Assembly (NCBI RefSeq): GCF_050948175.1 | Contig: NC_135207.1 | Coordinates: forward strand, 1,364,001-1,428,000 | Source of the DNA: Xylocopa sonorina | Taxonomy: Eukaryota; Arthropoda; Insecta; Hymenoptera; Apidae | Length of the DNA stretch: 64,000 bases | Direction of reading: 5' to 3' | Shown: one piece after another, positions 24,181-35,915 of the stretch | Layout: each line of letters begins with the position of its first letter | How positions within the stretch are numbered: the first letter of the stretch is position 1 | The notes under the pieces: generated by a model | Told to the model about the DNA's origin: nothing | The model's input: the letters and a program-made list of their open reading frames with translations, nothing else | Databases searched by the model: none | Made by a program: the position numbers and the translations under genes

Positions 24181-25594
24181 GTTTGACGGCAAGTTAACTG
24201 AACCTGGATTTTATAATCAAATGGTGTGATGTGTGGTATTCAGGATTTAAATTGGAGGACATATACTTGATTAAGAAATTAAATTAAATTTCTCTTAATT
24301 CCTTTGAAAAACTTTTTTCATTTTTTTCTTTTAATATTATCTTGTGATCATTTTCTGAAGATTCGAATTGAACTTGAGTGGCAAATGAAAAATGTGGATA
24401 ATAAAGTGGAGATTAATTTTGAAATTAATGAAGCATTTAAAGTTTATTAATAGCTCAAAGTTATAAAATGCGAATATTTAATTCGAAATTGTTGCGATTG
24501 ATCTGAATGGTCATCTTTATTTAATTTTTGTTGTGGATGTGGATTAATAAATGCACTATAAATACAACAATTTTACATTGCAATTTCTGTTTCATTTGAA
24601 ATAAATTTTTTCGTTAATTAAACTTAGCACAATCAATGTTTATCGATTTGCTTTTATTTTGCGTATTTATTTATACATGTTTGATTTGAAACAAAAAAAT
24701 TCAGTACTTTTATGGTAAACTTTATATTACCCAATTAGAGAAGTTATAGTACAAAAATGATTCAAAAGTTTTGTGAAACATGATGGAATGAAATATAAAA
24801 AATGAAAACGAAACATCATAAATGTAATAATGAATAAAAAATATTTATTTACACGTAAAAATCCGTATTTGTAATAATAATGAGAAAATTAATATTCATC
24901 ATAATTAACGGAAATAAGTAATTACAGAGTGCGAATTTACGCTCGACATTTGTATGTCGATATATATTTGTAATATATTAATTATAAAATCAATTAAATT
25001 GTCATTACATCATTCTTATAAAATATAAAATTTCCTTATTTCACTTGCAATGTGCGTGCTTAATCTGTTTTTAAAATTAATTAAAATCGAGATTGAAGGA
25101 TTATTTTGTACTCATTTAACTTTTTGATTGAATTACTTTTAAAGACATTTGTATTAAAATAATAATCTCTCGTTTTGCTTTTCCTTATCTAAAAAAATTG
25201 AAGAAGAAAGAAGCAGTTAATTTCCGTTCCTAAATATATTAATCCTCAAAGCATATTAGCTATACTCTTACATGTAAATAGACTACGGATGCTCATGCAT
25301 TTATGGGAAATTTAAATTTGTAAAAAGATAACAAATTTGCATAATATCTAAAAATAGAGACCGAACTACACATTATAATATTTAAAAGCTGGAACAAATT
25401 TTGGCTTACCTTAATTACGTTTATAAATACAAAAATTTGCATAAACAGTTCTAATCTACTCGCAAACATTGATCTTTTATTTCACTTTTATTGGTCTTAT
25501 GAGGGAGCATCATGTCAATATGAAATTGTTGATTTTTATTAAATGTACATACTAGTTTAAAAAAATATATAAATATGCACCTTATACTATTCTG
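24181..25594. other. Long AT-rich sequence, nothing recognised
   Basis: Strongly AT-rich DNA without any open frame over 60 codons. Confidence 0.5.
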
Positions 25595-25598
25595 ATAT

Positions 25599-26263
25599 GG
25601 ACCATTTATTTTGAAAGTGGTGTAAGTCCTTTATGTAAAAAAACGAGATATGATGTAATTTATGTTTAATTTAGTGTAAACTTTTTGTTTATAACTAGTT
25701 AGTATTTAATGTCTTAAAAAATGCCAATGCTTTGTTCAATTTAAAATTGGCCGCTAAAAAAAATTGCGTAACCATTGTTTATGAAGTGGTGTAAGTCCAA
25801 TTTCTATTATCTTATATACCTCCTGTGCATCATGAATATTTCAGAAATATTGTCACATGAAGAGCATAAATAATTAATAATACCAATATTTTGTGTTAAG
25901 TTTAACAATATATAAATATAACTAACGCTGGTAATAAAATATGCTAATCCTAATTTATTTCTTGTTATTATTTATAAACAAAATTGGATTAATATGAGAT
26001 ATATTTTAAGTGATATTTGTTATTTCAAAATTAAAATTAAATGATATTTACATATTCAACAATATTACAATATTACAAGATATTGATTAATTATGAAGAT
26101 GGTGTAAGTCCATTTGCAGCCTGGAAATGGTAAATTATTTTAGTTGAATTCGCCCAAAAGAAATTTATATAATCAAATTACATATTGATAAATTAGTACA
26201 AACATTCTCAGGCTTCACATAATTAACCTACATTTTAACCTACACTTTCAAAATAAACGGTCC
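25599..26263. mobile_element. Complete 665-bp MITE, GGACC family copy 1
   Basis: The ends are perfect-class inverted repeats: GGACCATTTATTTTGAAAGT at the left and the inverse of CACTTTCAAAATAAACGGTCC at the right, differing at one base. ATAT flanks both sides (25595-25598 and 26264-26267), a possible 4-bp target duplication that is itself palindromic. The motif GGTGTAAGTCC recurs at about 25619, 25787 and 26100, next to the left end and inside, and may be a transposase-binding site. It shares long blocks with 54899-55498. No transposase frame is present. The superfamily is not certain. Confidence 0.9.
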
Positions 26264-26267
26264 ATAT

Positions 26268-26700
26268 ATGCAATGTAGAAAAAAGGAACAGTCATTCTTT
26301 AAAAACATAAATTCTATGGTATTTATTATAAAATAGTTCCAAAATGCATTAACAACATTTTACGATTAAATTCTCAACTAGATTCACATACATTTGATAT
26401 AAAACAACAAAGTAGTCGTGCCACATTGATTAATGTGCGCATCGTAGTCGTCCACAATGACGACCAAATCAAAAAATCGAAACGAGTTTTCAAGACATTT
26501 ATTGTTCGTACGAACGAAACTAATTTTAATCACTAAAATCGAAATCTTTATTAAAAGTATCGAAGAGCCATTGCCACCCACTAGTCCGTTAATTCTTGTA
26601 GCATTGCTTGGACTATTTCTTTTTGTTCGAGAACCTTCCGCCACCAGAATCCTTCTTTCAATGAAGGTTAACCTTACCCATTCGATTCTTCGATCCAAAC
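26268..26700. other. AT-rich sequence with opposing open frames
   Basis: A plus-strand frame (26457-26765, 102 codons) and a minus-strand frame (26384-26761, 125 codons) cover the same DNA. The plus frame stays open for 83 further codons after its TAG at 26763, ending at TGA 27015-27017. No domain is recognised in either. The neighbouring PBS-like motif suggests that this is the interior of a decayed minus-strand retroelement. Confidence 0.3.
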
Positions 26701-26706
26701 TGTTCC

Positions 26707-27060
26707 TCCCGGACGAGTTAATTTGTAAATATTCTCCAAGTGCAAGATCCAATGGCTCCATTTAGGGTGGATCTATAGTCCCTTCTTCTCTTAAGGGTGA
26801 ACAGAAGCCGCTATCCGGTGATTCGACGGTACCAATAGACGGTAACTACGAAGTTCGTCCTTTGAGCACGATTTGCCTTCCGTTACAGTCCAGAGCTGGT
26901 CAAGCGACCTGTTTTGAGAACTTCCTCGTGGTAACTGAAGGAGCTGGCCCCAAAGCTGGCTTGAATCGTTGGGTTTTCGATCACGCAGGGGATTCGAGTG
27001 CCTTCAGAGACCTCTGACACGTTCTGCGCAGTCGAGTTCCTAATTCGAGAACGCATCGTT
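26707..27060 (-). mobile_element. Possible minus-strand LTR end with primer binding site
   Basis: On the minus strand the sequence ends TATTTACA at 26724 and is followed by AATTAACTCGTCCGGGAGGA. CTCGTCCGGGA is complementary to the 3' end of tRNA-Pro (..TCCCGGACGAG..), the primer used by several LTR elements. The junction resembles the one at 53117-53145, where CCTACA is followed by AATTTTGAGAGCTCGTCCGG. The CpG-richer 26770-27060 would then be LTR U5 and upstream sequence. No second LTR was found and the left limit is a guess. Confidence 0.35.
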
Positions 27061-28140
27061 CAGTGACTCACGTTACTCGTCTGCTTACAATTGGTTTTAA
27101 AGTAGTAGTCTTTAAATGTGTTTGATATCGCCAATCTTTGTGACTCTTTTTATCTCTAAATATATATATATGAATGTTGATTGGTGGAAGAAATATGTGG
27201 TAATGATTTTTCTGAGAATTAAATTTTATCTTGTAAAGTAAAACGAAGCGTAAAGCGAAGCGAAGAGGCCCAAAGCGTAGTTCATTCTGGTTGAAATAAG
27301 GTCATCTTTGATTTGTAACTTGTTACTTCGCGAGCAGGTATACAAGGCGCGTAAATTTCGTGGAAATTAATTATTTTTCGTGTAATTTTCGTGAAATTGA
27401 AAATTAAGAATTTGGAATTCTTTTTGTTAATTGTATAATGATGTGTCTATTTCAAGAATTGTTATGTTGCAAGAAAACTAGGTGTGCATGTATAGAAAAC
27501 TGTAGAATTTGGATTTACAGTTATTAGACCACCAACAATTGATAAATTTATGAATCAAAATATATTAATGCGAAACGATCGACAGACGAGAGAATACTTG
27601 TGATAAGTTGCATATTTTATATGTAAGTGGAACTTTATTTAACGACTGGGAATTCTGACATTTTCTTATCGAATTAAAGCAAAGGTATATTGCAGAAGTG
27701 TCATTGTACATTTATAGTATTATTTTAATTTGAATGTCAAAGCTTAAGAAGATACATTTTTCACAATATTTCAATGGAAAAAAGCAAATTTTAATTTTTT
27801 AACAATTATTTTTTGTGTAACAAACAACTTTTAAAAGCTATAACTTTTTACGAATGCTTCGTTTAGAATAAGCGTTTAACATTCTTTGATCTATTTCTAA
27901 CTTCAAAAAGACATATTTTCGACATTAAAAAGTTTGAAAAAAAACACTATTATACCTAAATATTTCTTGAAACAATCAATGTTCGAAAAACAATAATTAG
28001 TAAGGTAAAGTTAAACAACTCATTTTCCTTTATGAAACATTTATAGAGAGTCTTTTAAAAAGTGTCAAATAAAAATTTGTCGATTCTAGAAAATTAACGC
28101 TTACATCTGCCGTGACACAAAACACGTTTAATCATTTATC
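27061..28140. other. AT-rich sequence with a short AAGCG run
   Basis: Unique AT-rich DNA. ACGAAGCGTAAAGCGAAGCG at about 27243-27280 is a degenerate AAGCG run. AAAGCTATAACTTTTTACGA near 27835 resembles the interior of the element at 54046-54572, but no ends were found. Confidence 0.4.
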
Positions 28141-28208
28141 GCGGTTGGCTCAGTGTACGTGTAGTCCTTGCCATAGAAATAAAAAGTCGGCAGTCAAAAG
28201 GGTTTCAT

Positions 28209-28604
28209 TTGTATAAACCGGCTGCGAAACTCGTAGTGGGTTCAAAGGGTACATTCCTATTTTTCTTACCTATTCATTGGTCTGGCTTCAAAGCGAACAG
28301 GCATTGCTCACGACAGCCACCCGATTCGAATAACTACAGTGAACATTACAACGCCCACTTTGAGGCTCTGTCGCTAAGAAATTCCGCGAACAGAACAAAA
28401 TATATACTTAAAAGGACAGGGGAAACAAATACACGTTTTTGTGACATTAGAAAAACGTACGAAGCACATTTACGTTTTCAATTGACTCGAAATTGGTGGC
28501 TGCTGGAAGGCGAGGATAAGTTGAGTTTTAATCTTTTCAAAGACAGTGACACTTGTATATACAATACATGTGTAATATCTTATAAAAAGGAATTGATATT
28601 GTAA
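28209..28604 (+). other. Uncharacterised 131-codon open frame
   Basis: This is one of the longest intact frames outside the CpG-rich blocks. The predicted product is basic-polar, with a short hydrophobic stretch near residues 16-24, no recognisable domain and no obvious membrane or secretion pattern. No splice sites, TATA box or downstream polyadenylation arrangement stands out. Chance is the most likely explanation for a frame of this length in 64 kb. Confidence 0.12.
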
Positions 28605-30550
28605 ATTGCGATTTTAAATTAAGACTCATTCTGTCGTAAACATCTGATTCATAATTTTCAAATTCCAACTCTTCTGTTTTTCAACTCGCTGATCATTATA
28701 CCTCAACTTACTCAATCTTAACCGTATGAAGACAAGTAGTTTCCAGCATAGCGTCAGACTTATGTAATTCGTACTAGAATGTGAATTTTGTCGGTTCAGA
28801 ACAGGAATTTCCGAGAGTCTCAGTTGAAAAGTGTTGCTTTATAACACCCCGTTATGTATCTTATCCTCGCGACTACTCTTTTACTAATGACTGATAATTC
28901 AAGTTTAGTTTCAAACCACACATTGTGCGTTGTGTATCGTTTTGCTACAAAAAATTACGACACATACGATGTTATCGCTTGTCTGGAATGGGTTAAAGAA
29001 AATGGCAGCGCAGACGTATGGATAATACTGTTTTGAGCACCAGGTATGTGTAGTACAATGGCTATATTCAATTAGTATTGGCGAAGAAACAGTTATCAAG
29101 CAAGTCAGTTAGCAAGCAGTCAAGTCAGTTGGTAGTGACATCTGTCAGAAGGAAGATAGTTGCAAATTATTTTGTAATCACCAAGAAACGCCTGATTCGC
29201 AACGATACATTGATTTTAAGATTGTAGCGGCCAGCAGTAAGGCACAATATTGCACGGTTTATGGTACGCGCGGCAATCAACTTGTTTTTGAGAAACAGTT
29301 TTAACATTTTTCGGGTATGCGATAATTAACATTCTCCAACGGCCTCGATGGCACATGCAGAAGTCATAAACCAGGGATTTTCGAAGGGTCCACTGCTTGT
29401 GGCCAAGCTACCCTAAGAAGGCGGTCGCCTAAGGGTAGAAAATGTTAGCGATTGACATTTAGTAAAAACGGAAATAACCAACCGAAAAGCGCGAGAAATA
29501 TATCGTGCCAACGAGGTAAAGAGACGGTCGACAATCGCTCGATATAACATTAAATAAAAAAGCTCTAAAAATGACTTCGTAACTTTGCGCCCTATCTCGA
29601 ATATCCTGAACACGCAAAAATAAACTCTTAGTCGTTGGAACCCTTTAAGTTTTTAATACATAATAAGTTAATGTTGTTGTTTCGAGATGGTTTTATAAAA
29701 TGGCAATTAAACAGCAATAGAGAGGTAGATTAGATACGAGCAGATAAACGACTTCCCTAATTGATTAATTCGACGCCGTCATCGATCCATTTTAAGCGGC
29801 CAGCGGCTCCTCCTACCGCACTTCCCGTTCGAGTGGAAACTACACCGTCGCCGTGTAAGAAGTCGTTCATCATCCTGACACATAATTGACCTTTCACCCA
29901 AAGAATTATAGCTCGATGTCGAGGATAGTTTCAATCGGAGATAGGTTACTGTTATATCGAGCCTCGAGTTTTACCCAACTACTCCACACTAGGCCCCTTA
30001 CGTATAATTGACTAATAAAACTGTAACTATTGTTCGTATGCTCCCTGCTTCTAGTTTCACTTCCGCTTTAACGTTCACAGCTTTTCAGTCTTTTATCTCT
30101 TTTTGATTTTGAAATCAATTAATGATGTGTTTTAATCTTTCAAGTTATTTAGTTAGAAATATATTACTAAATAATATATCACGAGCTATACGATGCATTT
30201 CAGTCAAAGCAAATGTGATAAAAGATCAAGGACGAGTTAAGATAATCAATTTCTTACACTTCTCCAATTGACTTGTTTTTCCCAACAAAAAAAAAAAAAA
30301 AAATAAAGAACAAAAATCAAATATTCAAAGTTAGGGAGAATCAGAGTATTACAAAATCTACGACCATGACTTCAAGGTTTAATTCAGCACAAAGGAATAA
30401 GAAAAGTGCAACATCATCTCGTCTCGTATTATCTCATTTACATCCATGTAAAAAAAATACTTCAAAATTTTACCCTTTAAGTTTTGTAGGGTTGGTGTAA
30501 GAAGAAACTATGATGAAAAGAATAAAATAATCGTATAATTAAAGTTTTAC
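28605..30550. other. Unique sequence, nothing recognised
   Basis: AT-rich with moderately CpG-containing patches around 29230-29600 and 29770-29900. A 17-base A run lies at 30287-30303. No gene was recognised. Confidence 0.4.
29096..29134 (+). repeat. Short CAAGTCAGTT minisatellite
   Basis: AAGCAAGTCAGTTAGCAAGC followed by AGTCAAGTCAGTTGG contains CAAGTCAGTT twice with a 20-base period. Confidence 0.75.
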
Positions 30551-30554
30551 TATC

Positions 30555-30790
30555 TGGCTACCATTCCACCACGAAAGTTCTCACAATAATACCTCCTCAA
30601 GTCGATTGACGACGACACCTCCAACTTCATGACCCATTCCAATGTTTAGACAAGGCACCAGAGGGCAGATAACGCAGTGGACAAATGCAAATGACTCGCT
30701 TCGTGGATTCTGTCTATAAGTATACATCAAAGTTAACAATAATGTATAATCTAACCCTAATCCAATACTTACAAGCATACTAATTTAACT
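30555..30790 (+). repeat. Dispersed repeat family Y, copy 1
   Basis: It aligns with 32460-32650: an ACCTCCTCAAG / ATGCCTTCTTAAG block, CATGACCCATTCCAATGTTTA against CATGGCCCATTTGTATGTTTA, the GGCA(C)C..GGGCAG block, and CTTACAAGCATACTA at the end. Divergence is substantial. The class is not certain. Confidence 0.55.
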
Positions 30791-32065
30791 CCTGAGAATT
30801 GGACCAAAGTGTAAGAAAAAGGCGAAGTCGAAAGCACTCGAAAGGCACGTCCAGTTTTTGTCGATTCGAGACTGAACGAGAAAGAAAAACAATAAAGGTT
30901 AAGGGAGTGTCATGATTTAGGTCTTTTGCGATATACTACGTCGTGGAAATGGGTTCTGACTGTTTGATGATTGCAATGCAACGAGTAGATGTTAAAATAC
31001 TTAATGTGACTACAGCATGAGAACAAAAACTAATTCAATGTTTTAAGAATTCTTACTTTTAAACAAATATAAGTGAGTTTACATTTAGCGTTAAAGTGAA
31101 AACACTTTATCTTGCACATCTCTATTACATCTATATTCATAGGCTAAGGAATCACGCTAGCTTTTCTTTTAAGGTTCAGTCAGTGTTTTCATGCATTTGG
31201 TGAAACGAAGACGTTCTCTTCGCGCTATGTAATGAAGGTTTATTTCAAAGTACATACAAAAAGATATGTTTCTTTTTAACAACCAATTTCTTATCTTCTA
31301 TTCGTGTACTATTTCATTTCCCTTACAACGATTAAATCTTTTTATAGGCGACACCATATCTAATAGACATTTCTTGCAGCCTCGCGTATGCAATTGTGCA
31401 TATGGCATTAAGCTCGGCCAAATCTCGTTACAAACGAGAGATAAGTCGAGTGTTGGCGCATACTTCTGTAGACGTTTTGGTGTCTGGTTTATGGCTTTCT
31501 CTGTTCCTCTTGAGCAGGTTACGTAGAGCAGATTTAAGTGCGCGTGGGAATCGGGCCACGCGCGCACAGAGAGGAACTTTCCCAAGAGGGCGCTCTTTCC
31601 CCTTTACGTGCCCTCGTAGCCAGTTTCAGTTTAGTCCTCAGTTTGAGAAGCATTCGCGTTTGGTCTTCAGAAAGGGCAGTTTTGGCAAAGAGTCGAGACC
31701 AAATAAATTATGCACACACATCATCCTGTATCGCTCGAACTGTCTCCTACACTTTTAAACAGAATTCGCTGTAATGTTTCATTCGTATTATACTATTTCT
31801 TAAGACACACGTGCTCTTTATCCTTTTAGGCACGACTGAATTTTGCGCGAGACTGCTTCTCTGTACGGCAGAGTTTAACGCGAATTACGTGTAAATGATA
31901 CAGCACTGCAATGTGTGACGGATAATGCTGTTCCTTACACGAGTACATTAGAATTAAGTGTTTGATGATTAGATTATAATTTTTCTTAAAGATATGATAC
32001 ACGCATTTTAACTGTAACAATTTATTTTAATAATTAATAATACAATTCAGTATGGTACGTCTTAA
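30791..32065. other. Unique sequence with a CpG-containing patch
   Basis: A patch at 31390-31720 has overlapping frames of 78-120 codons in different registers, none recognisable. TATGCAATTGTGCATA near 31388 is a 16-base near-palindrome and TCTCGTTACAAACGAGA near 31424 a perfect 7-base stem with a 3-base loop. Confidence 0.4.
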
Positions 32066-32070
32066 ATCCG

Positions 32071-32136
32071 CGAAAGCCACTATAGTGACGCATCGTACAG
32101 AAAGATTACATCCTCGAAAGCCACTAAAGTGGCGCA
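32071..32136 (+). repeat. Two-unit 43-bp repeat with palindromic core
   Basis: CGAAAGCCACTATAGTGACG at 32071 and CGAAAGCCACTAAAGTGGCG at 32114 each contain a short dyad (CCACTAWAGTG). The second forms the near-perfect stem GCCACT-AA-AGTGGC. Confidence 0.7.
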
Positions 32137-32419
32137 TAGTGCCTAAAAGGTTATGTATCTGTCGGACACTGTCACCCGATTTGTGTTTAAGACTTCTATT
32201 ACGAATTTCTACTTCATATACGAATTAAAAATAATTATGTAATTTTTCATGTTGAGTCGTAAAAGATCAAGGGAAAGATCTATCGGTATCCGTTAATGTC
32301 GTAGCAAGTAGATATCGACTGAAACTCTTTCTTTGCACGTTATTTTCGTAAATTCATTCACCTTTGGCAATCAGCTGTTCCTAACAGCAATAACTAATGT
32401 AAGAAGTTACGGAAAATGA

Positions 32420-32650
32420 ATATAACTTGATGGTTTAATATCTTTTAGGCATGTTTATTACTTCACAACCCGGAGGTTCGTGCAAGAATGCCTTCTTAAG
32501 CCATTTGTACTAGCTTCGAGGACACACTCAACGTCATGGCCCATTTGTATGTTTAGGTAAGGCCCTGGGCAGGGGCGATGCCGCAGGGAAATGCACACGG
32601 CCCTCGTAAACCGCTCGTGCACCCTGTTATCCGATATTTCTTACACTAAT
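32420..32650 (+). repeat. Dispersed repeat family Y, copy 2
   Basis: It matches the minus strand of 48060-48215 closely: GTACTAGCTTCGAGGACAC, TCAACGTCATGGCCCATT and CCGRAGGTTCGT are nearly unchanged. It also matches 30555-30790 at lower similarity. It abuts a family X copy, so Y and X may be two parts of one retroelement end. Confidence 0.65.
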
Positions 32651-32654
32651 GTGC

Positions 32655-33170
32655 ATACTAGAGGTTTCACATTTTATTTCCGTTTTGTTTGTTCCGTTGT
32701 TGCATTATTCGAGTGCTTATTTGGTTTATTGTTTACTATAGTCGGAGGTTAGGACACGCAGAATTCATGTGTGCATCACCCGAGATGCACTTGGTACCTG
32801 CGGATGACCGAGGGTTTATTTTCACCAGAATTTTAACGACTTCAATTAGTTTCAACGTCCGTTTCTCTCACCAATTTTCCTAAAACTGCAGTAAACGAAT
32901 TTGTTTGTTCTAACGAGAATAAGACACATCCAATAGACGTTTGACGTTGTGACATCCAAATTCATTTCAAGACAATCCTTATCAACATCTAGCATTAAAG
33001 ACACGGTTCTTAGCAATCTCTAGCATTAGACACACTTAGTTTCACAAATAGTCGTCGAGAACTACAAGCAATAAAAGTACAGTCGATTAAGAATCGTAGT
33101 AGCATCATATCACTTGTTCGTCACCAACTAAACGTTCAACGCTGTGACAGACCAGTTGGACAAAAAGGTA
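32655..33170 (-). mobile_element. LTR-like repeat family X, copy 3
   Basis: It shares GTTGTTGCATTATTCGAGTG, TTTGGTTTATTGTTTAC, TTAGGACACGCAGAATTC and TCTCTCACCAA with copies 1, 2 and 5. Further right, CTAGCATTAAAGACAC / CTAGCATTAGACAC occurs at 32989 and 33020, and ACGTTYRACGYTGTGACA at about 32936 and 33127, giving internal direct repeats. The right boundary is uncertain. Confidence 0.5.
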
Positions 33171-34450
33171 TTTAAATTAATGTATGCGTACTTGTGACTT
33201 TGAGGGGCTGCACACTTGTTTTCGGGTCACTTTCCAAGTTGCGTAGCGAGTTAGTTGGTTGCTGGAATATTTTCTGTTAAGAACATTGATTTTCTATATT
33301 TTGTCCATTGTTTTTTTATTTTGTGCATAAAGTGCTGAGAGTTCGGAGCAGGGCGGTTAAATATGCAATCGCCTCTCCCAACGGCTGCCTGCGAGTTTAT
33401 TGTATTATTATTTATTACTCATTGTATTTTGTTTGGAATTATTCAACACATTTATTTTATATATTACTTTTATTACTTAACTCTTTTGTTATTTTATGAT
33501 AATTGTTTTTTTTTAATTCAACTGCAATAACTTTGAAACTTTATTGTTAAACGATATAAATCAATTTTATCTGTGCTCTAACTCTATCTAGCTCTCAACT
33601 CCTCTAGTTTTCACTTTCGGACTATGAACTGGAGCTTTGTTGTTCGACTAAATTCGAATGTTTTATAGATCATTTTACGAATCATATTCTTTTATTTTAC
33701 CAGCTAACTCTACAGACGTATAAAAAAAGTGGAATGTGTCCCCCATATGTTACAAATAACAAGAGGAATATAATTACTTAATAATAGATCTACTATAATA
33801 TTAACAAAAATACTGTATATGGATGTATCTATAAATAGTGAGATTATATTAAAAAGACAAAGCGTGATAGTCTATGTAGTGAACAACGCAACATATAATG
33901 AAAAAAAAACTGTAAAGTATGCATTCAGGCGATTATCCATAACCATTCTTTAATTAGCAATTAAATAAAGCGAATTTTACATGATTTTTATATGTATAGC
34001 TAAATGACAACCGAATAATCAAAATTATTTATCTGGACAATCGAGGTTACTATAAATCTATATTTTATAATTACTCAATCTACTCTCTGTGTGTTATTGC
34101 TTTAAAGAAAAAATACCATAACCTTTCGATTTTATAAGACATATACCTTTCCTTTTAATTCCTTCATTAACATAAAATTAAAGAACGAAAAGAAATAAAG
34201 GAAACAAGCGTAAAAGTATTGAAAAGAATAATTACTAAGCATGGCCTTTGGTACATGTTTATCTGAAGCTAAACTTTGTTCGTATATTATTAAAACACGT
34301 AAACTTGCTATTTTTTTGTATATACAGTATGGATGAACAACCACTCGATGATTCACCGCTATTTTTACCCATGGTTCGTTCATACATTAACAATTACATT
34401 ATTTTCAAATAAGTAAAACCAAACTAAATAATGTTAATTTCGTCTGATTA
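33171..34450. other. AT-rich sequence, nothing recognised
   Basis: A slightly GC-richer stretch at 33190-33400 is followed by AT-rich DNA with short frames only. Confidence 0.4.
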
Positions 34451-34452
34451 GT

Positions 34453-34873
34453 CTTAAAATTACTTCTAACACTTTGAGCATCAGACGGCACTATAGCAAC
34501 CTCCTGTACGATTTTTCAACTTTATCTGACCCTATAAGGTCAGGCTAAAACAAATTAACGTACCCCAAAAAATCAACCAAAAGGAAAAGAAAAGACGAAA
34601 GAATTGAACTGTATCAACAGTATTCTCTGTTGAAACCAAACGTGTTTACGTAATCTTATTAATTATACGTAATCTTAAAATTATTTCTAACACTTTGAGC
34701 ATCAGACGTCGCTATAGCAATTTCTTGTAAGATTTTTCAACTTCATCTGAGCCAAACTTCACATCACCTACCCCAAAAAATCAACCAGAAGGAGAACAGA
34801 AGAAAAGAAAAAAAAATTGAACTGCATCAACAATATTCTCTGTTCGAACCAAACGTGTTTCCTTATACGTAAC
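34453..34873 (+). repeat. Direct tandem duplication, 221-bp period
   Basis: CTTAAAATTACTTCTAACAC begins at 34453 and CTTAAAATTATTTCTAACAC at 34674. Both units continue with ACTTTGAGCATCAGACG, a GATTTTTCAACTT block, CCCCAAAAAATCAACC, an AAGGAGAA/AAGGAAAA tract, ATTGAACTG and ACCAAACGTGTTT. Confidence 0.9.
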
Positions 34874-34879
34874 AGTTTC

Positions 34880-35610
34880 TTATCTGCACCCCATCGATAG
34901 TCCCACAGAGACACACGCTGGAAGGAGTATCCGAAACGGTGTGCATTAACGGAAAACTCGACGCTGCGTGGGATGGAGGTAAGAGGGGATAAGGGAAACC
35001 GTTATCGTAGCCATCGAGATTTTCGACCGTCCCCTCGCTCGCGCTGGGAACTCGTAACGAATGCAATTGCTGCGCTTTCCATGCATTGGGAGGGAGGATA
35101 AACAGACGGGTCGGATCCGGAGGGCGAGGCAAGAAAATTGAGAACGACGGGACGCTGCGTCCTCGAGGAAAGAAGGCTCCTCGCGGGGCGTCTGCGTACG
35201 CTCACGGGTGGATGGTTACGTGGTGTTTACTCGAGCTCGCGTCGCCCGGGAATACAGGATATGAGGAGTCGCGGTTCAGCCTGGCTAAGATTTCTATATC
35301 GACCCGCAGCAAAGCGCGTCGCTGCGCGCCCACCCACCTTTCCTTTCTTTCACGGGAGAACCGGGCGTTTTGCATGGGCTTGTTTCAGGGCGAAGATGGA
35401 GCACGTGGATCGGAAAGTTGCGTGTTTCGCCTTTGGAATATGAAACGTTTGTTTCTGGGTTCGCTGGGTGGATTGGTGAACGGCGCTAGAGAAGATCGAT
35501 GGAGGCTTCTGTTTTGCGATTCTGTGGCTCTACGTGTCGAGATAACGGCTGGTAATGCCGAACAAGTGATTTTTGTTATGTTGGCTGCCGAAATGGTCTG
35601 CAAGGTTTAA
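34880..35610. promoter_or_regulatory. CpG-rich island 12
   Basis: A CpG-dense block with frames on both strands, the longest 174 codons (35086-35610, plus). The predicted product has no recognisable domain and the minus strand is also open (89, 67, 72 codons), as expected from composition. It may be a regulatory islet; a 5' exon is not excluded. Confidence 0.3.
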
Positions 35611-35804
35611 GGTGACTTCGAGAACTTACTTGTTGGGAGATATTTAGGTGTTGCAAATAAGAGGAATTTTAGGGTAGCAGTTTTAAAGTGCAAATGCATT
35701 TGTAGCTTTGTTTATGTCGGAAGTGGGTTCGTGAAATAAAATCTCGATAGTATTTGCTAATTTTCGAAACAAAAGGTATATTAGTCAGCCTTGGATGGAT
35801 GTTT
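35611..35804. other. Short unique sequence
   Basis: No recognised structure. Confidence 0.4.
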
Positions 35805-35915
35805 GTATGCTACGAAAGCTATGCGAATAGCGAAGACATTCGACAGAAAATCTGGAATCTCTCGTTTAAAGAAAATGATGATAAAAAGTCTGCGTGTGTT
35901 TTTCTTCTCTTAGAT
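35805..35915 (+). repeat. Dispersed repeat family D, copy 2
   Basis: ACATTCGACAGAAAATCTGG, AAAGAAAATGATGATAAAAA and GTCTGCGTGTGTTTTTCT match 1410-1510 in order and spacing. Confidence 0.6.

Noticed and set aside
28140..28215. tRNA-like sequence (GGTTGGCTCAGTG)
   Set aside because: It resembles the D-loop region, but no acceptor stem, anticodon arm or GGTTCRA T-loop follows at the right spacing.
35086..35610. 174-codon plus-strand open frame
   Set aside because: Same reasoning: CpG-rich DNA with opposing frames and no domain, so not entered as a gene.
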